Part shown: positions 37,287 to 46,108 of the stretch, piece after piece
Numbering within the stretch: the first letter of the stretch is position 1
Layout of the letters: each line of letters starts with the position of its first letter
Origin: Burkholderia cenocepacia
GTDB lineage: Bacteria; Pseudomonadota; Gammaproteobacteria; Burkholderiales; Burkholderiaceae
NCBI RefSeq assembly: GCF_014211915.1
Contig: NZ_CP060041.1
Location: 1-64,000, forward strand
DNA length: 64,000 nucleotides
Reading direction: 5' to 3'
The notes under the pieces: model-generated
Database searches by the model: none
The model's input: only the letters and a program-made list of their open reading frames with translations
What the model was told of the DNA's origin: nothing
Program-made: the position numbers and the translations under genes

Positions 37287-39002
37287 TCAACGCTCCCGCG
37301 CCGGCCGGTCCGCGGCGAGCACCGCGCCTTGCGGCATCGTGCCGACCGTCGCGCGGTAGATTTTCAGCCAGCCGGTGTCGTTGACCGGCGCGGGACGCTG
37401 CCATGCGGCGCGGCGGCGCGCCAGCTCGGCGTCGTCGACCTTCAGGTCGCAGACGCGCCGGTCCAGATCGATGTCGATCGTGTCGCCGTCCTCGACGAAC
37501 GCGAGCGGGCCGCCAGTCGCCGCTTCCGGCGCCACTTCCGCGACCACCAGCCCCTTGCAGACCAGCCCCGACAGATGTCCGTCGGTGAGCATCGCGACCT
37601 GCTCGGACAAGCCCGCGCCGTCGATCGCGAACACCACGCGCGACGCCCCGCCGCCCATCGCCGGGCCGCCGCACACGCCAGCGCCGCGCATCACGACGAC
37701 CTTGCCCGGCTGCACGCGGCCGTCCTTGATCGCGGCGATCGCGTCGTCGGAGGTCGAGAAGCAGATCGCGTCGCCGGTAAACGTGCGCTGCTTGGTCGGC
37801 GAGATGCCGAATTTGACGATGCCGGCCTGCGGGGCGAGGTTGCCGCGCACCAGCACGATGGCCGGATGGTTCGCGAACGCGCGTTGCGGCGGGCGGATCA
37901 CGTCGTCGTCGGCGATCGTCGCCTCGGCCAGGTTGTCCTTCACCGTGCGCCCGGTCACCGTCAGCGCACCGGTGTCGAGCCACGCTTCGAGCCGCTTCAT
38001 CACGCCGCGGCCGCCGCCCGCCGCCTCCAGTTGCTCGATCGTGTGCGAGCCGACCGGACGCACGCCGGTCAGCACCGGGATCTGCGCGGCGAATGCTTCG
38101 AACAGCGCGTACACGTCGACGTCGAGCCCGCCTTCGGCCGCGACCGCCTGCAAGTGCTTGACCGTATTGATCGAGCCGCCGACCGCGAGCACCGTCTTCA
38201 CCGCATTCGCGAACGCGCCGTGCGTGAGGATGTCGCGCGGCTTCAGGTCGTCGCGCACCATCTCGACGATGCGCGCGCCGGCTTCGCGCACGAACGCGAA
38301 CATCCGCTCGCTGTTGGCGGCGACCGGCGTGCTGCCGGGCAACGACATGCCGAGCGCCTCGCTGACCATGTGCATCGAGTTCGCGGTGCCGAGCCCCGAA
38401 CACACGCCGGGGCCGCGAATCGCGTTCTGGCTCATGCCGATCAGGTCCTCGACGGGCAGCTTGCCGGTCAGCGCATGCATCGCACCGACGAACACGTCCT
38501 CGATGTCCACGTGCTCGCCGCGATATTCGCCGCTCGGCTGATAACCGCACGCGACGACGATGCTCGGGATATTCAGCCGCGCGGCGGCCATCAGCTGGCC
38601 CGGCACGGTCTTGTCGCACGACGCGAGGCACACCATGCCGTCGAGTTGCGCGCCCTCGACGGCCACTTCGATGTCGTTCGTGACGAGGTCGCGCGCGGCC
38701 AGCATGTAGGCGCCGCGTGCGCCCGCGCCGGTGATGAAGTCGCTCGGCGCCGCGGTGCGGATCTCGAACGGCAGCGCGCCCGCGGCACGGATCGCCTGTT
38801 TCAGTTGCGCGGCGATGCCGTCGAGATGGCTGAAGCAGGTGGCGAGTTCGGACGAGGAATTGACGATGGCGATCTTCGGCTTGTCGAGGTCTTCCTCGCT
38901 GATGCCGAGATTGCGCCACTGCGCGGCGCGCACCGCGCCGAGGTAGGAACCGCGCGGGAAATTGCTGCGCAACGGGCGTTGCGGCTTGCGTCCATCGGAC
39001 AT
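37287..39002 (-). CDS. IlvD/Edd-family dehydratase
   Basis: Iron-sulfur dehydratase of 571 residues. Key blocks are NSSSELATCFSHLDG, ASCDKTVPGQLMAA, RGPGVCSGLGTANSM and MRGAGVCGGPAMGGGASRVV; the Cys residues in the last three and early motifs ligate the cluster. The family acts on dihydroxy acids and sugar acids. As the first gene of a catabolic operon without branched-chain biosynthetic neighbours, it is more likely an aldonate-type dehydratase than the housekeeping IlvD. The LysR gene is divergent. Confidence 0.88.
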   Translation of the reverse strand: MSDGRKPQRPLRSNFPRGSYLGAVRAAQWRNLGISEEDLDKPKIAIVNSSSELATCFSHLDGIAAQLKQAIRAAGALPFEIRTAAPSDFITGAGARGAYMLAARDLVTNDIEVAVEGAQLDGMVCLASCDKTVPGQLMAAARLNIPSIVVACGYQPSGEYRGEHVDIEDVFVGAMHALTGKLPVEDLIGMSQNAIRGPGVCSGLGTANSMHMVSEALGMSLPGSTPVAANSERMFAFVREAGARIVEMVRDDLKPRDILTHGAFANAVKTVLAVGGSINTVKHLQAVAAEGGLDVDVYALFEAFAAQIPVLTGVRPVGSHTIEQLEAAGGGRGVMKRLEAWLDTGALTVTGRTVKDNLAEATIADDDVIRPPQRAFANHPAIVLVRGNLAPQAGIVKFGISPTKQRTFTGDAICFSTSDDAIAAIKDGRVQPGKVVVMRGAGVCGGPAMGGGASRVVFAIDGAGLSEQVAMLTDGHLSGLVCKGLVVAEVAPEAATGGPLAFVEDGDTIDIDLDRRVCDLKVDDAELARRRAAWQRPAPVNDTGWLKIYRATVGTMPQGAVLAADRPARER

Positions 39003-39045
39003 GGTGTCTCACTCCTTTGTTGTGGAAACGATGGTAGGAAGCCCG

Positions 39046-39063
39046 ATAAAATCCGTCAATTAT
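39046..39063. promoter_or_regulatory. Possible LysR site in the ilvD-like/lysR spacer
   Basis: ATAA-N10-TTAT (39046-39063) and the nearby GATAGGTATC lie in the 88-bp divergent spacer. Such AT-rich dyads are where LysR activators usually bind. Position-based guess only. Confidence 0.25.
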
Positions 39064-39090
39064 GTGAAATCGATAGGTATCATCCAAGCC

Positions 39091-40053
39091 ATGGATATTC
39101 GTCAGGTCGACCTGAATCTGCTGAAAGTGTTCGATGCACTGCTGAAAAAGCGCCATGTGACGCAGGCGGGCGTCAGCATCGGGCTCAGCCAGCCGGCGAT
39201 GAGCTATGCGTTGTCGAAGCTGCGCGAGCTGTTCGAGGACCCGCTGTTCGTGCGCACGGGCCGCGGCATGGAGCCGACGCCGCGCGCGCAGGCGCTCGGC
39301 GAGCCGGTGGCGCGGCTACTGGATCTGGTGCAGACCGAAATCCTGCCGATGCCCGAGTTCCGCCCCGCCGGGTCGTCGCGCAACTTCGTGCTGTGCATGT
39401 CGGACATCGGCGAAATGGTGTTCCTGCCCCGCCTGGAGAGCTTTCTCGACAAGGCCGCGCCGCACGTGAGCATCAAGACGGTCGCGCTCAGCATGCCGGA
39501 GCTGGAGGAAGGGCTGGCGAGCGGCGACGTCGACCTCGCGATCGGCTACTTTCCGGGGTTGAACAGCGAATCGCTGAAGCGCAAGGCGCTGTACCGGCAC
39601 TCGTATGTGTGTATCGCCCGCGACGATCATCCGGAAATCGGGGACACGCTATCGCTCGATCAGTACCGCGCCGCCGCGCACGTGATGGTGCATCCCGAAG
39701 GCCGCGAGCAGGACGTGCTCGCCCGCACGCACGAGCGCCTCGGGATTCGCGTCAACGTCCGCTTCAGTACGCCGCGCTTCATCGGCGTGCCGTTCGTCGT
39801 CGCCGGGTCGGACATGATCGCGGCGGTGCCGCAGGCCGTCGGGCGGCGCTTCGCGGAGTTCGTGAACGTCAAGCTGCTGCCGCTGCCCTTCCCCGCCCCC
39901 ACGTACGAGCTTTATCTGCACTGGCATCCGCGCTTTCATCACGAGCCGGCCAACCGCTGGATTCGCGACGCGATGAGCGAACTCGTCAAGGGGCCGATGC
40001 AGCACGAGCCGTTGCCGAATACGAAGCGGAAGCGTTCGGCGGCGGCGCGGTAG
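39091..40053 (+). CDS. LysR-family regulator of the dehydratase/aconitase X operon
   Basis: A 320-residue LysR regulator. The DNA-binding domain starts MDIRQVDLNLLKVFDALLKK with QPAMSYALSKLRELFEDPLFVRT, the NodD/NahR-like subgroup. The effector domain covers about residues 95-300; the C-terminus is a basic tail. It is divergent from the catabolic operon with only 88 bp between, so it is the probable activator of that operon in response to its substrate or an intermediate. Confidence 0.9.
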   Translation: MDIRQVDLNLLKVFDALLKKRHVTQAGVSIGLSQPAMSYALSKLRELFEDPLFVRTGRGMEPTPRAQALGEPVARLLDLVQTEILPMPEFRPAGSSRNFVLCMSDIGEMVFLPRLESFLDKAAPHVSIKTVALSMPELEEGLASGDVDLAIGYFPGLNSESLKRKALYRHSYVCIARDDHPEIGDTLSLDQYRAAAHVMVHPEGREQDVLARTHERLGIRVNVRFSTPRFIGVPFVVAGSDMIAAVPQAVGRRFAEFVNVKLLPLPFPAPTYELYLHWHPRFHHEPANRWIRDAMSELVKGPMQHEPLPNTKRKRSAAAR

Positions 40054-40072
40054 GCCGGCCAGGCGGAAATGG

Positions 40073-40420
40073 CTAGCGGGGCCGGTCGCGAAGCAGCAGG
40101 CGCGACCCGACCTCCACGATCGACGTAATCGCCGGCAGCAGTTCCTGGCCCAGCGACGTCAACTCGTATTCCACCGACGGTGGCGACGTCGGCAACACGC
40201 TTCGCCGGATCACGCCCCGCTCCTCGAGATCACGCAGCCTGCCGGTCAGCACCTTCGCGGTGATGGTCGGGTTGTCGCGCCGCAACTCCGAAAACCGACG
40301 CGGGCCATTGCTCAGGCACCAGATCAGTTCGGGCGTCCACAGGCCGCCGATCAGCGCCATGCATTTCGACATCGGGCAGCCGGGAAGCGGCTCCACCTTC
40401 TTTCGCATTCTCAAGCCCAT
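40073..40420 (-). CDS. HxlR-family winged-helix regulator
   Basis: A 115-residue regulator. The HxlR pattern CPMSKCMALIGGLWTPELIW, then RFSELRR and TAKVLTGRLRDLEERGVIRR is clear, with the conserved Cys near the N-terminus that often senses quinones or aldehydes. It is divergent from an NmrA/QorB-like reductase gene, the usual pairing, and probably represses it through the dyads in the spacer. Confidence 0.88.
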   Translation of the reverse strand: MGLRMRKKVEPLPGCPMSKCMALIGGLWTPELIWCLSNGPRRFSELRRDNPTITAKVLTGRLRDLEERGVIRRSVLPTSPPSVEYELTSLGQELLPAITSIVEVGSRLLLRDRPR

Positions 40421-40480
40421 CGTCGTCCCGGGATGGTTTCCATTTGGTTACTTGAAAATGATGGTAACCGATGGATAGAT

Positions 40481-40497
40481 GGTTTCCAATGGAAACC
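40481..40497. promoter_or_regulatory. Candidate HxlR operator
   Basis: GGTTTCC-AAT-GGAAACC is a perfect 7-bp inverted repeat in the divergent spacer. A copy of one arm, GGTTTCCAT, occurs at 40435-40443, nearer the HxlR gene. Repeated dyads of this type between an HxlR gene and its target fit autorepression. Confidence 0.5.
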
Positions 40498-40547
40498 TTC
40501 ATCCCTACACTGGGAGCCTCACCCACCGATTCACGGAGAGAATGAAC

Positions 40548-41402
40548 ATGTATGCAATAACGGGAGCATCCGGGCAACTCGGGCGCCTTGTGATCGATGC
40601 CTTGCTTGAAACCGTGCCAGCCAGCCGGATCGTCGCGGCGGTCAGGAATCCCGCGAAGGCACGCGACCTCGAGGCGCGCGGCGTGGTGGTGCGCGAGGCC
40701 GACTACACGCGGCCTGAAACGCTCGCCAGCGCGTTCGTCGGGGTCGACAAACTCCTGCTGATCTCGTCGACCGAAGTCGCCGGGCGCCTGCCGCTGCATC
40801 GCGCGGTGATCGACGCGGCCCGGCGGGCGGAAGTCTCGCTGCTCGCCTATACGAGCATGCTGCACGCCGACACCTCGCCCGCCCGACTCGCGATCGAGCA
40901 CCGGCAGACGGAAGAAATCATCGCGGCCGCCGGCCTTCCCGCCGTCATCCTTCGCAATGGCTGGTACACCGAGAATCATCTGATGGCCCTCCCCGCGGCG
41001 CTCGAGCACGGCGCGTTCATCGGGGCCGCGAAGGACGGGCGCTTCTCTTCCGCCGCGCGCAAGGACTATGCGGCGGCCGCGGCCGTGGCACTGGCGACGG
41101 ACGGCCATGCAGGAAAAACGTATGAACTGGCGGCGGACGATGCGTTCACGCTCACGCAACTGGCTGCCGAGGTTTCGCGGCAATCCGGCAAGACCGTCGT
41201 GTACAACGATCTCGCGCAGGACGCTTATGCCGACGCGCTGACGAGCGCCGGGCTGCCGCCCGAGTTTGCCGGCGTCCTGGCCGACGCCGACGTGGCCGCG
41301 TCGCGCGGTGCGCTGTTCGACGATGGCGGCGCCCTCGCGCGACTGATCGGTCGACCCACGACGCCGTTGGCGAGCGTCGTCGCGACCGCGCTGCGCGGTT
41401 GA
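40548..41402 (+). CDS. NmrA/QorB-like NAD(P)H-dependent quinone reductase
   Basis: An atypical SDR of 284 residues starting MYAITGASGQLGRLVIDALL, with the NAD(P)-binding GxxGxxG at residues 6-12. Blocks such as RNPAKARDLEARGVVVREADY, LAYTSMLHAD and RNGWYTENHL match the QorB (YtfG) group that reduces quinones. ACGGAGAGA precedes the start; an ATG six bases earlier is also possible. Control by the divergent HxlR gene suggests induction by quinones or electrophiles. Confidence 0.85.
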   Translation: MYAITGASGQLGRLVIDALLETVPASRIVAAVRNPAKARDLEARGVVVREADYTRPETLASAFVGVDKLLLISSTEVAGRLPLHRAVIDAARRAEVSLLAYTSMLHADTSPARLAIEHRQTEEIIAAAGLPAVILRNGWYTENHLMALPAALEHGAFIGAAKDGRFSSAARKDYAAAAAVALATDGHAGKTYELAADDAFTLTQLAAEVSRQSGKTVVYNDLAQDAYADALTSAGLPPEFAGVLADADVAASRGALFDDGGALARLIGRPTTPLASVVATALRG

Positions 41403-41420
41403 AGCGAGCAGGTTCCTGGG

Positions 41421-41467
41421 CGGCGCCGGCCCGCGCCGCTCGACGGCGCGCAGTGTGGCCGGCGCCG
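41421..41467. terminator. Long nested stem-loop, terminator of the QorB-like gene
   Basis: Outer arms CGGCGCCGGCC (41421-41431) and GGCCGGCGCCG (41457-41467) pair perfectly; inside, GCGCCG and CGGCGC form a second stem. It starts 19 bp after the reductase stop and lies before the convergent lactonase gene. The 209-bp gap holds nothing else that I can support. Confidence 0.5.
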
Positions 41468-41611
41468 ATACAACCGCATCGATCGCGCCAGCCGCACTGC
41501 TGCTCGTGGCCCGTCGGCGCCGGCGCAAGCGTACGTTGCGGCGCGGTGCGAATCACGCCGACCGGCGACGCGCGGAGTGCACATCCGTTGACGTCCACGG
41601 TGGCACGCGGC

Positions 41612-42508
41612 TCACAATCGGTAAATTCGCAGTGCATTGCGGACGAACAGCGCGTCGCGCTCATCGTCGCCGGCGCCCGCGACGATCGCCGCATAAGCGT
41701 GCCACAGCGCCCGATAGCCGGCATGGAGCCGATCGACCGGGAAGTTCGACGCGAACATGCAGCGCGCCACGCCGAACACGTCGATGGCCTCGAGCACGTA
41801 CGGGCGGAAACTTTCGACCGTCCAGCGATGGTCGAACATCGCGAGCCCGGACAGCTTCATCGTCACGTTCGCCCGCCGCGCGAGCCCGCGCAGTCCGTCG
41901 CGCCATTCGCGCCAGCCGTGCACGCTGCTTCGGTCGACGAACATGCCCGTGTGATTGACGATCACGGGCGTGTCGGGGTGCGCATCGATGACGGCAAGCG
42001 CGGCGCCGACCTGGGCAGGGTACAGCTGCAGGTCGAACGACAAACCGAACTCGCTCAGCATCCCGAAGTTCTCTCGCCAGCGCGGCTCGGCCAGATAATC
42101 CACGTCGACGTAGTTGTACCAGGGGTCCGGATGCCGGTTCAACACCTGCCGGATGCCGCGCACGTTCGGATGCGCCGCCGCGCCGGCGAGCCGGATGCGT
42201 GCGTCCGGCGCGAACAGGTCGACGCCCGCGACGATGCCGTCCGGCATCCCGCCGCTCGCCGGCGCATCGGCAAGCGCCTGCAGCCAGTCGACTTCGCTCG
42301 GCGTCGTCCACGCATCGTGGATCGCCTCGACATGCACGACCTTCAGCACGTCGATATCCGCGCCGGCGTCCGCGCGCAGATCCGCGGGCTGGTACCGGCG
42401 CGGCAATTCCGCCACCGCGCCCGAGAACGCCGGTTGGGCGCGATCGAGCCAGCCGTAGCTCAGCGCGTCGGCGTCCCAGAAATGGACATGGGGATCGACA
42501 ACCTGCAT
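41612..42508 (-). CDS. Amidohydrolase-family lactonase, probable L-rhamnono-1,4-lactonase
   Basis: A 298-residue TIM-barrel hydrolase of the amidohydrolase 2 family. It begins MQVVDPHVHFWD, the DxHxH metal motif, and contains VNHTGMF, MKLSGL and the C-terminal FASNFPVDRL block typical of sugar lactonases such as L-fuconolactonase. CATGGAGCCCAC precedes ATG 42508. It is last in the rhamnose cluster, where it would open L-rhamnono-lactone to L-rhamnonate. Specificity is inferred from the neighbours. Confidence 0.85.
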   Translation of the reverse strand: MQVVDPHVHFWDADALSYGWLDRAQPAFSGAVAELPRRYQPADLRADAGADIDVLKVVHVEAIHDAWTTPSEVDWLQALADAPASGGMPDGIVAGVDLFAPDARIRLAGAAAHPNVRGIRQVLNRHPDPWYNYVDVDYLAEPRWRENFGMLSEFGLSFDLQLYPAQVGAALAVIDAHPDTPVIVNHTGMFVDRSSVHGWREWRDGLRGLARRANVTMKLSGLAMFDHRWTVESFRPYVLEAIDVFGVARCMFASNFPVDRLHAGYRALWHAYAAIVAGAGDDERDALFVRNALRIYRL

Positions 42509-42594
42509 GTGGGCTCCATGAGTTGATGCGACACGATGATCCGCTGCAACGGGTCGGCACACGTCGAACGTGGCCGCCCGTCGAGCGGCCGGCC

Positions 42595-42909
42595 TCATTC
42601 CAGATGAAACATCGGCTCCAGCGCTTTCTCGACCGGGCGCCCGTCCGGCCCGGTCGCCATCAGATCGGCCATGTACGCCCACCAGCGACGCATCACGTCC
42701 GTTTCGGCGAGTTGCGCGATCCGGTGATCGGCCGGCCGTTTGAGCACGGCGAACAGGTGATGGGTGTCATCGTCGAGAAAGATCCAGTAGTCCGAGATAC
42801 CCGCCGCGCGAAGCGCGTCGGCGAGTTCCGGCCAGATCGCATCGTGCCGGCGCCGGTATTCGTCCCGCTTGCCGGGTTGCAGGCGCATCCTGAAGGCGAT
42901 CGTTTCCAT
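42595..42909 (-). CDS. rhaM: L-rhamnose mutarotase
   Basis: A 104-residue protein of the RhaM family that interconverts anomers of L-rhamnose. [22 protein letters not shown], the block [20 protein letters not shown] and the C-terminal [10 protein letters not shown] are diagnostic. I chose ATG 42909; an ATG two codons earlier (42915) is equally possible. It sits between the dehydrogenase and lactonase genes, consistent with presenting the right anomer to the dehydrogenase. Confidence 0.9.
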   Translation of the reverse strand: METIAFRMRLQPGKRDEYRRRHDAIWPELADALRAAGISDYWIFLDDDTHHLFAVLKRPADHRIAQLAETDVMRRWWAYMADLMATGPDGRPVEKALEPMFHLE

Positions 42910-42926
42910 GGTCATGCGTCGTCGTT

Positions 42927-43715
42927 TCACTGAAGGTTCACGTACATGCCGCCGTCGACGAGCAGCGCGGCGCCGTTCACGTAGCGCGCCATGTCGGACG
43001 CGAGAAACACGACGCAGTCGGCGACGTCGTCCGGCTCGCCGAGGCGACCGAGCGGAATCCTGCGCTCGAAGTACTCGGTCTTGCCGGGCGCGGCGAGATC
43101 GTCGTCGTTGATTTCGGTCCGGATCGTGCCGGGCAGCACCGAATTGCAGCGAATCCGGTGCGGCGCGAGCGCGACCGCGCACGACTGCATCAGCGCATGG
43201 ACGCCAGCCTTGGTCGGCGTGTAGTGCGTCTGCATGCCGCCGCCGACCAGCGCGCTGATCGAGCTGGTCGCGACGATCGCGCCGCCGCGCCCTTGCGCGG
43301 CCATTTGCCGGGCGACGGCCTGGGTCATGTAGAACGCGCCGTGCAGGTTCACTTCCATCGTTCGTTGCAGCAGCTCGGGCGGCAAGTCCAGGAAGCCGTG
43401 GAACGGGCAGATTCCGGCATTGCTCGCCAGCACGTCGATCCGGCCGAATCGCTCGACTGCGGCCGCGACCAGCGCGCTGGCCGTGTCGGGCTGCGCGACG
43501 TCGCCCGGCACGGCCAGCGCGTCGCGCCCCGTCGCGCGGATCGCGTCGACGAGCGCGTCGATCTCGTGCCCGGCCTGCGCGGGCAGCAACGGATTCGTCC
43601 AGTAATTGACGACGATGTCGGCGCCATGCCGAGCACACGCCAGCGCGATCGCACGGCCGATCCCGCGCGATCCACCCGTCACGACGACGATCCTGTCTTC
43701 GAGCAACTTCGTCAT
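42927..43715 (-). CDS. SDR-family dehydrogenase, probable L-rhamnose 1-dehydrogenase
   Basis: A 262-residue classical [24 protein letters not shown] gives the cofactor motif, followed by SNAGICPF, the catalytic Ser in [10 protein letters not shown] and YTPTK for YxxxK. A C-terminal [15 protein letters not shown] is typical. CAGAGGAGGGCGCA precedes ATG 43715. In this cluster it would oxidise L-rhamnose to the lactone, the first step of the non-phosphorylative route. The specificity is inferred from context. Confidence 0.87.
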   Translation of the reverse strand: MTKLLEDRIVVVTGGSRGIGRAIALACARHGADIVVNYWTNPLLPAQAGHEIDALVDAIRATGRDALAVPGDVAQPDTASALVAAAVERFGRIDVLASNAGICPFHGFLDLPPELLQRTMEVNLHGAFYMTQAVARQMAAQGRGGAIVATSSISALVGGGMQTHYTPTKAGVHALMQSCAVALAPHRIRCNSVLPGTIRTEINDDDLAAPGKTEYFERRIPLGRLGEPDDVADCVVFLASDMARYVNGAALLVDGGMYVNLQ

Positions 43716-43811
43716 TGCGCCCTCCTCTGCCTCGACCATCGCGCGCGCCGCAGCGGCTGCCGCGCCGTTCGAGCCGGCCACATCACGATGCGGATGCACG
43801 CATTCGCGCGC

Positions 43812-44990
43812 TCAGTGTTCGTACGGACGCTGCATGCGCACGTCCGGATTCAGGCGCACGCCGAAGCCGGGCGTGTCGGGCACCTTCATCCGCCCGCCGA
43901 CCGGCACCGGTTCGTCGAGCAGCAGCGGATCGAACATCGGCACGACGCGATCCGCCTGCGGCGCCATCATCAGGAATTCGGCGAACGGGCTGTTGTGGCG
44001 CGTCGTGACGAAGTGATAGCTGTAGACCGACGAGCCGTGCGGAATCACCAGCACGCCGCGCGCGTCGGCGAGCGCCGAGATCCGGATCAGCTCGGTGAGC
44101 CCGCCGCACCAGCCCACGTCCGGCTGAATGATGTCGCAGCACTCCATCTCCAGCAGCATCCGGAAGCCCCAGCGGCTCGCCTCGTGCTCGCCGGTCGTGA
44201 CGAGCATGCCGCGCGGCACGTCGCGGCGCAGCTTCGCATAGCCCCAATAGTCGTCGGGCGGCAGGCATTCCTCGATCCATTTCAGGCCGAGCGCGTGCGC
44301 TTCGTGCGCGAGCCGCGTCGCATACGGCACGTCGAGACTCATCCAGCAGTCGAGCATCAGCCAGAAATCGGCGCCGACACGCGAACGCATGTCGGCAAGC
44401 GCGTCGAGATTGCGGCGCAGGCCGGCCTCTCCCTCGGCCGGGCCGTGATGCAGCGGCAGCTTGCCGCCGATGAAGCCCATCTCCTTCGCGAGATCGGGCC
44501 GGGCGCCGGTCGCGTAGAACTCGAGCTCGTCGCGCACCTTGCCGCCGAGCAACTGGTGCACGGGCTCCCGCCGGACCTTGGCGAGCAGATCCCACAGCGC
44601 GAGATCGACGCCGGAGATCGCATTGAGCACGACACCCTTGCGCCCGTAGTACAGCGTCGCATGGAACATCTGATCCCACATCTTCTCGATGTCGGTCACG
44701 CGCTGCCCTTCGATGAAGCGCGCGAGATGCCGCTCGACGATGAACGCGCCGATCTCGCCGCCGGTCGTCACCGCAAAGCCGACCGTGCCGTCGCTGGCCT
44801 CGACCTCGATCACGAGCGTGCCGAGCACGTTGATGCCGAACGACTGGCGGCTTTGCCGGTATTCGGGGTAGCGCGACATCGGCGTCGCGATGTGGTCGTC
44901 GATCCAGTGACCGGCATCCTGATCGTGGTAGTCGGCACCGCCACCACGCACCGTCAGCGCGCGGACCGCGCGTATCGTCGGCATGCTCAT
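43812..44990 (-). CDS. rhmD: L-rhamnonate dehydratase
   Basis: Enolase-superfamily enzyme of 392 residues. The N-terminal [21 protein letters not shown], the [20 protein letters not shown] block and the C-terminal [13 protein letters not shown] closely match E. coli RhmD (YfaW) as I remember it. Metal ligands lie in [18 protein letters not shown] and [10 protein letters not shown]. It converts L-rhamnonate to 2-keto-3-deoxy-L-rhamnonate. This is the most secure member of the rhamnose cluster and fixes its substrate. Confidence 0.94.
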   Translation of the reverse strand: MSMPTIRAVRALTVRGGGADYHDQDAGHWIDDHIATPMSRYPEYRQSRQSFGINVLGTLVIEVEASDGTVGFAVTTGGEIGAFIVERHLARFIEGQRVTDIEKMWDQMFHATLYYGRKGVVLNAISGVDLALWDLLAKVRREPVHQLLGGKVRDELEFYATGARPDLAKEMGFIGGKLPLHHGPAEGEAGLRRNLDALADMRSRVGADFWLMLDCWMSLDVPYATRLAHEAHALGLKWIEECLPPDDYWGYAKLRRDVPRGMLVTTGEHEASRWGFRMLLEMECCDIIQPDVGWCGGLTELIRISALADARGVLVIPHGSSVYSYHFVTTRHNSPFAEFLMMAPQADRVVPMFDPLLLDEPVPVGGRMKVPDTPGFGVRLNPDVRMQRPYEH

Positions 44991-45094
44991 TCTTCGGGTT
45001 CCTTGGTTGTGTCATCGAGTACGGCGGCCACGCGTACGCGTCGTGCGCACGGACCCCGGCGGAAATCGCAAGGTCGTGCTGCGAGGCGGTCGCG

Positions 45095-46030
45095 TCAGCG
45101 TGCCCAGCGCAGCACCAGCGCGTCGAGCCGTCGCGCGATCTCGATCAGGCCCGCGCGCGTGGCCGGATGCAGCGGCGCGAGCGGACGGCGCGGCGCGTCC
45201 GATGCGATCACGCCGCCCTCCTTCATCAGCGCCTTCGCCGCCAGCAGGCCGGCCTGACGATTCTCGTAATTGATCAACGGCAGCCATTGCTCGTACTGGG
45301 CGACCGCCTCGTCGCGCTGCCCGGCGAGATACGCGGCGAGAATCGGCCGCAGCCCGTCCGGATAACCGCCGCCGAGGATGCTGCCGGTCGCGCCCGCATC
45401 GAGATCGGCGAGCAGCGTGATTGCTTCCTCGCCGTCGAACGGCCCCTCGATCGCGTCGCCGCCGAGCGCGATCAGTTCGCGCAGCTTCGCCGCGGACTGC
45501 GGCACCTCGATCTTGAAATAGCGCAGATTCGGAATCGTATGCGCGATGCGCGCCAGAAACGCGGCCGATACCTGCGTGCCGCTCATCGGCGCATCCTGGT
45601 ACATGATCGGAATCGCGATCGCGTCGGAAAGCTCCGCATAGAACTGCTCGATCGCCGCCTCGCCGCAACGAATCGTCGCGCCGTGGTACGGCGGCATCAC
45701 CATCACCATCGACGCACCGGCCGCCTGCGCGGCGCGGCTGCGCGCCGCGCAGATCGCCGGACTGAAATGCGTGGTCGTCACGATCACCGGCACGCGCCCC
45801 GCCACGTGCTCGAGGATCGCGGCGATGAGCCGCTCGCGCTCGTCGTCGGTCAACGAAAACTGCTCCGAGTAGTTCGCCAGGATGCACAGGCCGTCCGCTC
45901 CCGCGTCGATGATGAAGTCGACACAGCGCTTCTGGCCCGGCATGTCGATCTCGCCCGACTCGGTGAAGATCGTCGGCGCGACTGAGAACGCGCCCGTATA
46001 GCGGCGGTGAATCGGCGTAGGCAAGCTCAT
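45095..46030 (-). CDS. DapA-family aldolase, probable 2-keto-3-deoxy-L-rhamnonate aldolase
   Basis: A 311-residue class I aldolase of the DHDPS/N-acetylneuraminate lyase family. The Schiff-base lysine is in NLRYFKIEV and the catalytic Tyr in IPIMYQDAP; ATRAGLIEIARRLDALV ends the protein. ATG 46030 follows AGAGAGGATTCCAG. It would cleave 2-keto-3-deoxy-L-rhamnonate to pyruvate and L-lactaldehyde. The E. coli enzyme for this step, YfaU, belongs to the unrelated HpcH family, so this is a non-homologous replacement. It is the first gene of the cluster. Confidence 0.85.
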   Translation of the reverse strand: MSLPTPIHRRYTGAFSVAPTIFTESGEIDMPGQKRCVDFIIDAGADGLCILANYSEQFSLTDDERERLIAAILEHVAGRVPVIVTTTHFSPAICAARSRAAQAAGASMVMVMPPYHGATIRCGEAAIEQFYAELSDAIAIPIMYQDAPMSGTQVSAAFLARIAHTIPNLRYFKIEVPQSAAKLRELIALGGDAIEGPFDGEEAITLLADLDAGATGSILGGGYPDGLRPILAAYLAGQRDEAVAQYEQWLPLINYENRQAGLLAAKALMKEGGVIASDAPRRPLAPLHPATRAGLIEIARRLDALVLRWAR

Positions 46031-46108
46031 CTGGAATCCTCTCTTATAATCAGTGATCCGAATTGTATGGCGCGTTCGTCGTGCGCCGATACCGCGATAA
46101 ATCACGCG

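Noticed and set aside
37230..40076. A 948-codon plus-strand frame across the dehydratase and LysR
   Set aside because: Shadow of the IlvD/Edd gene on the other strand and of LysR in another frame.
43158..45257. A 699-codon plus-strand frame
   Set aside because: Antisense to the rhamnose dehydrogenase and rhamnonate dehydratase genes, which have diagnostic motifs.
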